A DNA stretch of 64,000 nt from Grifola frondosa. Its lineage: Eukaryota; Basidiomycota; Agaricomycetes; Polyporales; Grifolaceae. The DNA is taken from contig LUGG01000003.1 of assembly GCA_001683735.1 (NCBI GenBank), positions 682,001 through 746,000 of the forward strand. Reading direction: 5' to 3'. Below, in pieces: positions 1 to 19,343 of this stretch (within the stretch, counting starts at the first letter, position 1; every line of letters begins with the position of its first letter). A program made the position numbers and the translations under genes. The notes below the pieces were generated by a model. It was not told the DNA's origin and ran no database searches. It saw only the letters and a program-made list of their open reading frames with translations.

Positions 1-3480
<3,480 letters not shown>

Positions 3481-3768
3481 GAATATATTCGATCAAAATC
3501 TGTTATTCTCTCACCATGTTTCCAACGGAAATATGAACATCTCATGTTTTGAATGCTCCCAACACAATCGAGACAATGAGAAAATGACTGGCCATTCAGA
3601 TACTAGCATTGGGCACCCCGAAAGTATAGGCTACTACTGTACATACACACACATTGACCGCAATAAATACGTGTCTACCTGAGACACGAAGCCCCTCAGG
3701 ATCCAGGAATCAGGATTAGCGACAAGTACTTCTGATACCAACAACAAACTACTAGCATAGGGAGCGTA
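3481..3768. other. Spacer between the duplicated units
   Basis: AT-rich spacer between the fading end of duplication copy 1 and the 3' end of the second peroxidase. I see no gene, repeat or clear regulatory structure in it. Confidence 0.5.
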
Positions 3769-8110
<4,342 letters not shown>

Positions 8111-8634
8111 ACAGATCTCACCGACTGTGACAACCGACGTGCTCCTTCCACGCTACTCAAGCTGTCCAACGCGACCTAATCCTTGTTCTCCATATTTCTC
8201 CCTAATGCAGACGACCGTCGTCGACCAGCATGCGCAGCTAGTTGCAGCTTGACTCGATGCGCAATGATCTACCCCGGCCCCTGCGCCGCCTCACTTGATC
8301 GCTACGACTCCGCCATCATGAATGTGACGACCACATTTCGCACAGCTTGCCAGATTGCACGCCGCATTTCCCTCCTGGCTCTCCGGATCTACAAGGAATT
8401 TATCGGTCTCCATAGGCCCGGTAGAGACTGTCCTTGTCTTGTCCCGACACGTCGAAACCACTAGCAAGTTGTACAGATGCTGTTGCATGTCACAGCCTCG
8501 AATGAATATATCTATTTCCTGTGTGCACTGTTCTCACAATGTCCGAATCATAATGGAGGGATAAACACCGTGCAAGCTCAATGGAATCTGAAATAGAGGA
8601 CATCTATTGACAGGATGATCTACAAACACTTACA

Positions 8635-10000
8635 CTACAGGTTAGCATTTCTCGAAGGACCTTCTATGATACTCTTCACGATCGGGGCAGTCACCTTCCT
8701 CGTCGCATCCACGTTCTTCTGCTTCCACACCCTGCTCTTGCACTCCCCCCCAAAGCCCGTGCCGTCCGCCACATCATAGTCCTTGAACTTCCGCCTCTTC
8801 AGCTTCAGCTCGTCGTTCTCCTCGAGCTCCCCGAACAGCCGCTCCGCGAGCGCCTCGTCCCCACGCACGACATATAGCTGCTCGCGGCGGTGCTTTCCCT
8901 TCCCGTTCTTCCCCGGCTTGCGCGTGTCGCGGAACGAGGTGAGCACACCGAGCACTGTCAGCCCGCGCTCCGCCATCCACCGCTCTGTCGCAGACCAGAA
9001 GTCTGCGTGCCGCGGGATCCAGTCGTGGAAGCCAATGGGCACAGAGGAGAGACCGACGAGAATCTCGGGCGCAGCCGAGGAGCCCGACGGCGTCATCGTG
9101 TACTCCTTGTAGTCGCGCCGGAGCAGATCCAGTGTACCAAGGTGTGCTACGGACACCTTCTTATCCTGGAGTACGGTATCCAGATCGCGAATGCCGGGTA
9201 TATCATAGGCCTCTCCAGCTACAGAGCCGGGGGACGTGGAAGACAGATCCGCAGAGGATGAGAGCGAGCTGAGGGGGATGAGGAAGGCGGCGGCGCGGCG
9301 ATCTGGCTCCTCTGCCTTTCCCCCCTGGCTTGAGCCCGCCCGTGTCGATGACGATGCTGCACAGAAGGAGAGTCGCGAGCTCGGGCGGGACCTGTGCAGC
9401 GCACTTCTCCTCGAGGAGCCGTGCGACGAGGGATGAGCAGCTGCCTGTGGGCACGACGATGATGCGGGGTTCCGCGCTGTCGCGGTACAGACCCTCATCC
9501 TGGTGGTGATCGATCACGGCGACGACGCGCGCACCGGGGTTGTCGCGCTGGAAGCGTGGCTGCAAGCGGTTGTGGTCGACGAGCGCGAACCGGGTGGAGG
9601 GGAAGCGTGCAGAGGGCGGGAGATCGTCGATGCAGAGCAGGTAGTCGGGGCTCGCGGGGTCGGCGAGCCCAGCGAGGGAGAGTGCATGCAGGTTCTCCAC
9701 ACGCAGATGAAGATCGCGGCGCGGAGTCTGCGTAGCGGTACGGTGGGCGTGTGCTGGATCGTGCTGGCGTACCAGGCGTACGCGACGGCGCTCGCGATGG
9801 AATCCAGATCTGCAAGGGCGGGTCTGAGCGTTGTACGATGGTGGATGGGCAGCGTCGTACGTACCGCCGGCCTCGTTCCCCATCACCACTGTCCAGTCAT
9901 CTCCCTTGCCTTCCTCTATCGCAGCCAGATACGCCTTTTTGTGTTGCGCGAGAAAGTGGGACAGGGTGTTCCCCTCGGATCCGCTTCGTCCGTTGGCCAT
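8635..10000 (-). CDS. PPX1: Exopolyphosphatase, DHH phosphoesterase family
   Basis: Cytosolic/mitochondrial-type exopolyphosphatase that removes terminal phosphate from inorganic polyphosphate. The ATG at 10000 gives MANGRSGSEGNTLSHFL. A short intron at about 9813-9855 splits the first metal motif (VVMGNEAGG / DLDSIASA). Then come CIDDLPP, the DHH motif VIDHHQDEG, VPTGSCSS and SIVIDTGGLKPGGK. A C-terminal DHHA2-type domain contains IGFHDWIPRHADF and ends at 8635. All metal-binding motifs are present. Two one-base frame breaks, near 9735 (a base missing) and near 9324 (an extra G in a G run), compensate each other. The protein between them is still well conserved, so I favour sequence error over decay. 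Confidence 0.88.
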
Positions 10001-10444
10001 CGGTATTGAGCACAGCGTGCGGTGATGGCTGGTAGCGGCAGGAGGTTGGCTGGGGGCTTGTCACGGCTGTGCGATCGGAGAAATTCGCGGTCTTACATGA
10101 GTGCACTGTTTACGGGTAATCGTCGAAGTCTTAGAAGCAGGCCGGCAGCATGGGATAGCATGCAATGCTCGTCGGATGAAGGGCGCGTACAAGAAATTGT
10201 AGAGGCGCCCGCAGTGCACGACGCCTCATTTACGCGCCTTGGACGGAGGAGAGGGAAAATGGAGTTCGCAATATTTCTTCGCTATGTACATGACTACTGC
10301 AATAAATTACACAATTGCTACAGTATCGACGTCGTCTATGAGATTAATGGTTCTTTGACCACGAGAGATCAGTATTAAATCGCTTCCAAACCCTCCCTTT
10401 AACACTAAGGTATAAATTATTCTCATGTTTTCCACGCAGTCTTG
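10001..10444. other. Intergenic: upstream of PPX1, 3' of the kinase gene
   Basis: 444 bases between the PPX1 start codon and the stop codon of the next minus-strand gene. No coding potential or distinctive repeat was recognised. Confidence 0.5.
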
Positions 10445-12795
10445 TTAGAGATCACACGTCATGCCTTGGACTTCCGCATCAACATCGAAAGAATCGTCGA
10501 TTGGGAGCTCGATGCCTTCATCCTCGAGCATCTTCATTAGATTATAGCGGGTATCATTTTTCGCCGGTGGTGGGGAGCTGATGCCGTAGCCATGCGCCCG
10601 TGCAAAGGTATTCTTGTGGTATGAAAACGCTGATAGAAAAGGTATCAGCAAAGGACATATGAAGAGGGAGAGGGTGACTTACGAGGGTATCTCATGGAAG
10701 ACACGCTATGCCAATCAAAACCACTGTGTACTCCGTTCAGCGCCCGGTCAAATACGCAGAGGAACTAACGCACATGCCGATGAAGTAAGGGTGTTCTTTG
10801 ATAACGGACCCTCTAAGCCTCTTGCTAGGGTAGAATTGGAGCAACTTCGGAGAATTCGTATCCTTGATTAGATTCAGAGCACCAAAAGTTCGACGCGACT
10901 CACATCCATGACGAACTGCACTAGTAATTCGTCGCTGCCCCGTCTAATCATACGTCTTTTGACCCTTTCAACTTGCGCTTGAATTTTGTCGAAGTCGCCT
11001 GTCCCTGTGAATGATTCCTGTGGCAAACCTTAGCATTCCACAAAGACATGCCAAAAATAATGACGCTCACTCGGTCAATAATCAAGATGGCCATGGTTGC
11101 GCCGAGTGACCAATAGTCGATAGCTTCATCGTAGTACGGATCCGCCGAGTCCTTGACGTTCCTGAACAGTTCTGGAGCAGCATACGAACGTGTGATGATA
11201 ATATCTTTCAGCCCAGTAAACGAAAGCCGGCCATTCGAGAGGAACCTTGCGCCGCCAAAGTCGGAAACCCTGCAGTGGCCTTCAGAGTCGATCAGGACGT
11301 TAGCGGGCTTCATGTCGTGGTGTACAACCCCCATGCCGTGAAGGTATTCGAGCGCAAGCACTAATTCAGCTGCAACATAGCAACAAGTGCGGGGAAGTTA
11401 GCTGCCCTCGATACGCATTCAGATCGCCCCCAGGGCAGTATTCCTGATAATGAAATAAGTTTATAAACAGAGATCAGTATGATGACATCGATCCGCTCAC
11501 CGTCAAAATGTGCATGTATCCCATCGAAGAGAGCCAAGCCCACTTGTCATGGCCAAGGTACGGTTGAAGCAGAAATTGCGCTGGCCCATACTGACCTTCT
11601 GCGAGGGCTTGCAGGATCCTCAGCTCGTTGATCAAACCACGGCAGGCCGATGCCGAGAGGCCACGGTAATGGTGCACCACCTTCATGGCGCACTGTTCGC
11701 GCTGTGCGACGTTGAGCACGGAGAACACAATGCCGAATCCGCCGCGGCCGAGAATTCCGCCACTTGCCCATGGCTTATCGAGGGAGACCTTGACGCGATT
11801 CCTTTGTAGAAGGGTCCAGGACACTTCACCTTCTCTTGACGATTCGACCGTGGTTGTGATCGCTTTTGGACGTTGCTGGAGCGACCGTTCTGAAGGCACT
11901 GTTCCCAATTGTTCAGCAGCAGGAGCATTGTGAGCGGTGACCGCTATGTCGAGGACCGGATGGTTTGGCGGCTCCGTTTGCGCAGCGACGTCCAATGAGT
12001 CCGGTTGGAGGGCCGGGAAAAGAACATCACGACGAAGTACATCGGAGGGGACGCGACAACCTTCGAAGGAAAAATTGCGAAGTTGAAGACTTTCAGGGCG
12101 ATCGGGGGATTCGGAGAAAATCCAGCGTGGGAGCGGTCTGCCCGTTGCTCATGCTGACGCCGTCTGAGATCAAAATCGACTTCTGGCACAGAAAATCGTC
12201 TGCGGTGTAACAGAGCGCGAACACGTTGCAAAAAAGCAGGAGCTCTAGAACGACGCCGGGCGCGACGGGCCTGAGGTTGAGGGGTGACATGTGTCACATG
12301 CGCCGGCGGCACAGGAAATGCATCATAGATGTCACGGTCCTGAAGACCAGTTCGTTGAACTGTGGCCCCTTCCGGTGGAAGCTTCGTCAATGGAGACGGA
12401 GGGTCCGACAGAACTTGGCGGCGATTCCGCTCAAAGTTCATATTGTTTGGAGCATTAACATCGGATATGAAGTTAAAATTCCCAAACGGTCCTCGAGATG
12501 AAGCTACCGCCATATTCTGTGCAGAGCCGTTCTGGTACGCAGTTGGAGCATATGGCGGGGAGGCCGCTTGCAAATACGCGGGAGATGCCTCTTCAAAATT
12601 GGACATGCCGTCTTCAATGAAAACATCTTCGAAGTGAGGCCGCCTCAAGACTTCAAAGTGGCGGGGACTGTCCGTTTCTAGCGGCTGGACAGGTTCTTCG
12701 AATATTTGAATATCTTCCTTGGTCGTCTTGCCCGCCTTTGGCCGAAATGGGTTGTGAAATGTAGGAGAGAGAGACCGGTTAAAAAGTCCTGTCAT
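10445..12795 (-). CDS. Serine/threonine protein kinase with long disordered N-terminus
   Basis: Multi-exon kinase. The ATG at 12795 begins MTGLFNRSLSPTF, followed by about 280 residues of Ser/Pro/Arg-rich sequence. The kinase domain starts near 11800 with Gly loop GRGGFGIVF and ATP lysine CAMKVV. Next come the catalytic loop VVHHDMKPANVL (11285-11330), SDFGGARF, the APE motif (SYAAPELF) and YWSLGATMA. Further exons give LLQFYPSKRL and EHPYFIGM (about 10770-10860), and the tail ends in MTCDL at 10445. The catalytic Lys, Asp and DFG are present, so it should be active. One base appears out of frame near 12130, between the N-terminal region and the segment leading to the kinase domain. The subfamily is not resolved; the order of late motifs resembles AGC-like or other fungal kinases. 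Confidence 0.82.
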
Positions 12796-13590
12796 GGTGG
12801 TTCAAGTTTGAGAGAGTTGTCCGTCTTCAAGTTGAAGTAGTTGCTGCCACACTCACGTGGTCAAGAGTTACTATACTAGAACTACATAGAATCAGTGAGG
12901 CGTTATATATAAACTCACCGATGAAAACAATTCATGCGATCCATGTAAATTGATATAAAAATAAATCCAACGAAAACGTGTAAAAAATAACGGCTTAGAA
13001 TGCTTCCGCGGCCTTGAACTGGCATTTTCGCACACAAGAGGGCTCCCAGGATTATTGTCGCCGCAGAATTTTGGAAACACAAGGGTAGATAGCCGACGAT
13101 ATTCCTGCCAGCAGGCACTAGAGATACACGTGGAGAGATGACGTCGGATTATTCGACCAAAATTTGAAGGCAGGCAGGACAAATCCATGTTGCAAGAATT
13201 CATAGCGTTCCAGTGCCTTCGCTTCAACGCTCGAGGTTTGATTAAATTCCCGATTGCGACAGACAAAGGACACGGAGCGCGATCTCAAAGGGCGATTGTC
13301 AAAGGTATTCAGCCGGTGTATTCGATAGTTTTCAGAGTGCAAAAAACAAACAGAAGTAGACGGTTGAGAGCTCCAGGAAACAGGACGAGTAGTTTCCAGC
13401 CATGTAACCAGCAAGGGGGGAAGTTCGATGCAGACGGGGGCAGACAAAGTCTGAATGAGTCGATTTGTCACACTCGCATTGCACTGATGTGACAATCTGT
13501 GACAATCTGTGATGATTCGTGACTCCGACGAATGGTTCGTCACGCAATTTACGTTCCCCTGACTGTGTCAGATACTGTACAGTGTACACC
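12796..13590. promoter_or_regulatory. Divergent promoter region, kinase / ISD11
   Basis: 795-base shared upstream region of a minus-strand kinase and plus-strand ISD11. The ISD11-proximal part (13489-13522) holds direct repeats of TGTGACAATC followed by TGTGATG and CGTGAC, with GTCAC copies on both sides (about 13467 and 13548). Minus-strand open frames here (for example 13118-13543) have no family resemblance. Confidence 0.5.
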
Positions 13591-13945
13591 ATGGCTACAC
13601 CACCCACCAGGCAGTCGTTGCTACATCTTTATTCCTCTATGCTACGCACATCACAATCATTTAGCTCGTACAACTTCCGGCAGTATTTTGTCCGTCGTAC
13701 TAAGAGCACCTTCCGGGAGATTCAGGTGCGTCATTGCTGTGCGATCACTGGGTGCCGAGCTGACAGACATAACTTTCGTGTGCTTGTAGAATGAGACGGA
13801 CCCCGCAAAGCTATCCGCATTTTATGACGAGAAGACTAAAGAACTTGCCGCTCTCAAACGAAGCGCTATCGTGAATCAGCTGTACGGCGGCTGGCGATTG
13901 GTCGTGGAAGACCAGAAACCGTCGAAGGAGAAAAGTAATTCGTAG
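13591..13945 (+). CDS. ISD11: LYR-motif protein ISD11, mitochondrial desulfurase subunit
   Basis: Small LYR-family protein that stabilises the cysteine desulfurase Nfs1 together with acyl carrier protein in the mitochondrial matrix. It is required for Fe-S cluster assembly. Two exons, 13591-13725 and 13790-13945, give an intact 96-residue frame, the usual length. The LYR-type segment SLLHLYSSMLR is at residues 9-19, followed by SYNFRQYF (26-33), KSTFREIQ, LAALKRS and the C-terminal QLYGGWRLVVE. The start has no competing upstream ATG in frame. No frame break is seen. Confidence 0.92.
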
Positions 13946-14605
13946 GGGGTAGGTCTACCGCCATTCCACACTCCTCCTTAGTGCGACATGATTCAGGGCT
14001 CTCGGATGAGGTGTGGTTTCTTCGGTGATGCGTCACAGTACTCAGTTCACTCATGTGTTTAGGCTAGATGCAGATAGAGGCGGGTACTACGGGATTATGC
14101 TAGCACGTCGTGCAAGTGTTGTACTCGCTCGACAGTATCGAGCAGCTGCGGTGTATGATATGGTGGTGGATGGATTTGTTAGATTCCAATGATTGCGGAG
14201 CCCCGAGTTCATGGATGACTGTTACCTGTCTTCCTCTATTATTTCCCTTTATACTTATGGACTAGTATCACGTTTGGTTAACGGACGCGATATGAAGCAA
14301 GGCCATCGCACGTCGTGCCCGTCGTCGTCGGGCTCCGTTATGACGCGCCGTCGATCGTGTCCCGCACATAAGTCTCGCATTGAGCAGCCACCACCACGCT
14401 CGGGTTGCACTTTCCCTCCTACCATCTCCATCTCGTGTGACACGAGATATTCGCTGTATTACCTGCTTGTGCGGAAGCTATCGGAAGATTTCTGAATACC
14501 TAGAGCTCCCACAATTCGGAATTGATCACCATAAAAGGGGTAACACCTGCTCTCTGCACTCGACTACTTGATCTGCAACATTATCCTCTGCAACAGTCCC
14601 AAAAT
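13946..14605. other. Intergenic between ISD11 and RCF1
   Basis: 660 bases between two plus-strand genes. I see no supported gene. The open frame at 14193-14495 has no recognisable features. Confidence 0.5.
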
Positions 14606-15245
14606 ATGAACATCCCAGGTTCTGGTAGCAGCACCAATATGGGCATGGTCAGCACGGAGACCTACCAGGAGAAGTTTCAGCGGAAGTTCAAAGAGAACCC
14701 CTTCGTGCCCCTCGGTACGTAGTCTTATCCTCGACGCGCTTCAATCCTTATCTTTTCTTCTAGGGGCTCTCGGGACTGCCATCGCGCTTACCATTGCTAG
14801 CAACCAGATGCGCAAGCGCAACAGCAAGTCGATGAACAACTGGCTGCGCATGCGCGTGATCATGCAGGGTGCGACGATTGCTGCCGTCGTTGGGGGTTCC
14901 ATCTACTACGGCCAGACGAAGCAGCAGAAGGAGGCGAGGGAGGCGGAAGAGCAGGAACGCTACCTCGAGAACGTCGCGCGGGATCGTGCTGCGTTCCAGG
15001 AGCGTTTGAAGGACGCGGAGGAGGTGCATAGGCTCGAGACGATGGGGTCGAACGGGCAGTCCCAATCGAAGTGGTTTCCATGGGGAGGTGCGTCTGAGAA
15101 CTCGTCAGACGCTCCCCCGGAAGTGTTGCCTCCAGTCTTTGCGTCGCCTGCCGTAACGGAGGTACAAGAACCTGCCCCCGCGCAATCATCTGGGAAGAGA
15201 GGTATTTGGGGTTGGTTTGGCAGAGGTTCCTCGAAGAACTCATAA
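14606..15245 (+). CDS. RCF1: Respiratory supercomplex factor 1 (HIG1 domain)
   Basis: Mitochondrial inner-membrane protein that helps assemble cytochrome oxidase and III-IV supercomplexes. Exons 14606-14714 and 14764-15245 give an intact 196-residue frame. The HIG1 domain starts at KFKENPFVPLG (about residue 27) and has two membrane segments (ALGTAIALTIAS and GATIAAVVGGSIYYG) flanking the basic SMNNWLRMRVIMQG loop. A charged coiled coil rich in Glu/Arg follows (about residues 88-125), then a disordered tail ending in FGRGSSKNS. Length and order fit fungal Rcf1. Confidence 0.92.
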
Positions 15246-15670
15246 GTGGGTACGTTGAGTGATACCGTTTATTCGCCTTTTCAGTCCTCACGAACTATCA
15301 GGAATGACCACGACAACCATAAAATTGATTTGTGTGTCCTGCACATGTATACTAGTAATCTGCTCTCGTATTTCATCCCCATTCAATATTCAGCGTTCAA
15401 CTACGGTGCTGGACCCACAATCTCGAGAAAAGTTTGTTCGATAGGTGCTTCGACGTTACTTTCGGCGATCGCATCGTATACTTGATCTTCTGTAGATCCA
15501 TGTAAGAATTAGTGATAAACGTTCTAAAAACTCAAGACTCACCTTCAAATGGATTCTCTTTGAAGTTGATAGAAATGACATGCGCCTATTCGTGCAACAG
15601 CCAAGGCTTGAAGCAACGCGAGGTGCACGGGCATTCAGTCCGATCGGTATCGAGTGGTATAATTTCTCCA
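15246..15670. other. Convergent 3' region of RCF1 and URM1
   Basis: 425 bases between two genes that converge on each other. No gene or structured element was recognised. Confidence 0.5.
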
Positions 15671-16131
15671 TCATCCGCCGTGTAAGGTGGATATAAACAC
15701 GATCTCGTCTCCGTCCTGGAGCTGATATTCGCCTTCACCCTCGAGCTCCCAGTCTGTATCGTTCACTAGAACTAACACCCCAGGTCGCCTGAAAATTCAG
15801 TAAGCAAGAGCGCATAGGTGACACCAGCAACCGTGCAGGGAAATCGAGCGGGGTAATCGCATAAGTCTCGGAGTGGTACTCACACAGTCCCGTTCTCCAC
15901 AAATAGTTCTGCACGCTCCTTGAGCAGATTGTCCCGCATCCAGAATATTAGGTACGCGAGGTCGGCAGGCTTCGTCTCCCCGTCTGCAGTAGCATCTTCT
16001 GGCGAACCTGATGCTGCTCGGGATTCCGAGATGGGAACGCGGGAAGGGATGGTTACGCGGTGCGACCGCTGACTCGAAAAGAGCAGTTCGAGCCCTCCCC
16101 CGAGCTCAATCTTGAGTGAGATTGTGGACAT
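15671..16131 (-). CDS. URM1: Ubiquitin-related modifier URM1
   Basis: Ubiquitin-like sulfur carrier. Its C-terminal thiocarboxylate, made by Uba4, provides sulfur for 2-thiolation of wobble uridines in tRNA, and it also conjugates to proteins. Exons 15884-16131 and 15671-15788 give 121 residues. The N-terminal strand is [18 protein letters not shown]. Then come [36 protein letters not shown] and [14 protein letters not shown]. The essential terminal Gly-Gly is present at the stop codon. A Ser/Ala-rich insertion of about 20 residues lies in the loop near residues 32-52. The start is chosen at 16131 because [10 protein letters not shown] aligns with other Urm1 proteins; the frame is open upstream. 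Confidence 0.93.
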
Positions 16132-17345
16132 GACTGTGGGAGGGATGTCAGCTGCAGAGCTCAGCGGGATCAGCGGTCGGAAATATTGACGAGAGCAGCA
16201 GCGTGGTGGCGGGAAAGATTCATCAGATCTCAAGCGCCCGTTTACTTAATTCGGAGATTGCCTTGCACTAACCAAGTTCAACATCGAAGTACTGTCATTC
16301 TCTTTTACATATGTCGCCGTCCGACGACAAGTACTTTGGCTGTTTCGTCATACGCGGTCTCGCCTCGCTCTTGTAAATTCGATGATATCAAGGATATCTT
16401 TGGAATAATATATATGTAGGTGAAACAACTTAGGCTAACCTAAGCCGACAATCCTCCAACTAGCGAGGAACGAACTCATGGATCGTTTCATGTACAGAAG
16501 AAAATGGTTTCTTGTCCCAGGTGATCTAGTTTGAACTTTCCGGTGTCGGCGGTGACCGTTGCGCCCAGCTTGGGCTACCGTGCGAACACGCCCCCGTCTC
16601 TCATTCATTATGACATATTGCCCGCGAGATATTTTCTCGTCGCAGCTGGCCCAGTCTCTGTCATGGTATGCAGAAATATTTTAATTTTGATCCTCACCCA
16701 CACGAAGGCGACTTGGCTGGTGCCGGATCCTGGCCCATTGATCCGTGGAACTTCTCAGTTCTCCGGGCGTGCAGAAAATGTGGATATTTTCTTATGTTAG
16801 CAATGATCTGACATCTTTTTAGGGCTCGCACAGTGTCGTCATCTCGCCAATATCGTCTACCGCTGCAAAATGTTCTCAAACCATTCGCTATGAAGCCGCT
16901 TGGAGCGCACGATCCAGGTTCCTGCATCTCAGGATGCACATGTTGCCGCTCTGTATCATACGTCTTCATCAACCGATTGGGGGTTGAGAGTGAAGTTGAA
17001 CAGAAGCTGTAAGCCGCGTGCTCTTCTTGGAGATATACGAACCACTGATCGTACGCTCGGCCATCTATATCGCCGTAGCACTCACAGCACTGCTGCTCAC
17101 GGCATGTTACGACGCAACCCTTAGGCATTATGGCACCTCAGGTCGTCTATCCAGGTCAGCAATTCAAGCACCACACGTAATGGAAATTGGGAGGCATTTC
17201 GAGAATATACAGCGTGGTGTCTCTTGCACGCGCTACGACCGCCACTGTCACTCAACTTGCTTGTCCAGAAATACATCTTCTGATAGGCGTCCCAACAGGG
17301 AAATTTTTCTTCATGTTGGTTTGCATCATCGGGGACCCGGCGTTG
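16132..17345. other. Intergenic, possible decayed 5' part of the oxidase pseudogene
   Basis: About 1.2 kb upstream of URM1 and of the plus-strand oxidase remnant. Short open frames occur on both strands (for example 16531-16800 plus), but none can be assigned. The N-terminal FAD-binding motif expected for the oxidase was not found here. Confidence 0.45.
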
Positions 17346-18960
17346 ACCGGTTAGGACACGAGTCGAACGATCGCATTGGCGGTCGCATTTTTACTTATCG
17401 CTTCAATGGCCAAGCCGGATATGATGCTCCACTACTCCGCTATCCTCGTCTCCCCTTCATGGATCGGGGTTTCGATCTATTCAAGCGAATTGATATGGAT
17501 GACCTCGTCGAATACCACATGCGTACTCCCAATAATCTCCGCTACTTTGATGCCCAGCCTCTTGGACGCTGCTCTCTCCAGATGCGACGACTACGTCCAT
17601 TTTTCCGTCAAAAATGGGGGCACCATTTGTGATGAGTATGCTTCCCAGTCAGTCGGAGATCTGACGGAGAGGATCTGCGGTCCTTACAAAGACCTCTTCA
17701 ACAAGCTGGCGGCTGTCCCACCATCTCAACTCCAAGAGACGTTCGAAACAGCATGGAACGAGCTGACGAAACCTGATCGCCTTTCCACCCGCGGCTATAT
17801 GCTTGCGGGGAAAGAGGGAAAACCTACCGACGCTCCGGATCCTTATCCCGAGTCTGTGGTTCAATGGCTCGAGATATTCGATAGTGCTACCGGTTTATAT
17901 GATCACGCTTTCGTAGAAACTGTGTTGGTGTGCTCTATCTTTCGCCTCGTTTGACCATTGCATTAACGTATATCATACAGGACGCTATTGCATTAGATTG
18001 GCCTTCTGAACGGATCCCTTCCCTCGCGTCTTCGGTCTCATCTCGATCCATCAAAAACACGTCTAGGTCTTCGGATGGCCTTGGGTGTGTATTGACGGAG
18101 GCTCAGATCATCTTATCCATGAGATGACGAAACGACTTCAGATGCCACCGCGTCTCAACCAGAGAGTCACTAAAATTGCTGCGACGAGCCCGCATCTCAT
18201 GCAGGTGACGGTCGCTGGTCGTGCTCGACCGTTTTCCTGAGTCATCAGCACCGATCCTCTAGGCTGCTTGAGCATGATTGACATTGATGAATGCAGTCTG
18301 CTGTATAGTCAGCGGCAGGCTATACGCTCTCTCCAGGACGATGCCTCCCCCAAGATCGGCATCAAATTCGAGTCTCGGTGGTAGGGGCATCCAGATATAG
18401 GGAACGGACGGACCATCAGGGGCGGCCTGTCCCGCATTGATATATCCATCCGAGTGTGCGTCTACCCATCCTACGGTCTTGACTGCGATTCGCCCCCCGG
18501 AGTCCTGCTTGCGAGCTATACTTGGGGCAAGATGCGCACCGCACCGGTGCTCTTGCACTGGAAAAAAAAAGGATCTACACCCGATGAATAACTCCTCGAC
18601 GTGACACTCAACAACTTGTCTAAATTACACAATGTTCCTCGAGAACGCTTTGGACGGGTGCTTGGTCATTATGTACACAGCTGGAGCACCCATGAGCATG
18701 CACTTGGCGCGTTTTCTCTCGCAGTGCCGGGTCAGTTCGGCCACGCGAATGACCAAGACGGCTAGTGCGCTTGCCTGAGATCGCCTGCAGCAGACGGGAA
18801 GTTCCACATTGCGGGTGACGCGGTGTCGATGCATCATGGCTGGGTTTTGTACGCCCTCAACTCGGCATGGAGAGCGGTGTACAATACACTCGAAGGAAAT
18901 CCAGCGGCGCAGGTGTTGCTGATCGAGAGATGGGGATTCCTGAAGAAGAAAATAGATTCC
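17346..18960 (+). pseudogene. L-amino-acid oxidase (flavin amine oxidase) pseudogene
   Basis: Remnant of a flavin-dependent amine/L-amino-acid oxidase. Family segments appear in order: IGGRIFTYRF with RYPRLPFMDR (17370-17480), PESVVQWLEIFDSATGLYD (17840-17910), GGSDHLIHEMTKRLQMPPR (18095-18155), RQAIRSLQDDASPKIGIKF, VCVYPSYG (about 18450), GVLLASYTWG, LHNVPRERFG, then ADGKFHIAGDAVSMHHGW and ALNSAWRAVYNTLEGNP near 18800-18900. Reading must switch frames several times. The last parts also contain four in-frame stops (18238, 18382, 18589, 18763), the first of which could be a CGA to TGA change. The N-terminal nucleotide-binding motif is missing. The stops make real decay likely. Confidence 0.85.
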
Positions 18961-19343
18961 TCAAATTGTCCGCATCCAACGTCAGTCGCAACTCCCTGTG
19001 AAGGTCGTTCGATTTGCTTACAGTTTCAGTTTTACAGGTGCTATGGTACGGGGACATGTATTTTGTGATAAAGGACGTATGTAAGGTTCGAAGATTGCTG
19101 CAATTTCTAACCAGATCATATTCTGCTTCCCAGTCCCGCCCAGCTTGTTCATCGGACCAGTGGATTGCTGTTTAGACCATTGCATAGCTGAGGGCGCCAT
19201 CTAAGGGAAGTAAATTCAATTACTGTACTAACAGGTCGAAGTGAAATTGTACGCTGATGGAAAGATATAGCTAGAAATAAGACACGTTGTTCAGCTACAT
19301 AGCAAAAGATCTGAAAACGAAGGATTTGCTGTCTGGTCCTGTT
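18961..19343. other. Intergenic between oxidase remnant and kinase remnant
   Basis: 383 bases with no supported gene. It lies at the 3' ends of a plus-strand and a minus-strand remnant. Confidence 0.5.

Noticed and set aside
8183..8464. 93-codon plus-strand open frame
   Set aside because: No recognisable domain, no conserved counterpart in the duplicated segment, unlikely composition.
13118..13543. 141-codon minus-strand open frame
   Set aside because: No family motif or splice context; it lies in the divergent promoter of the kinase and ISD11.
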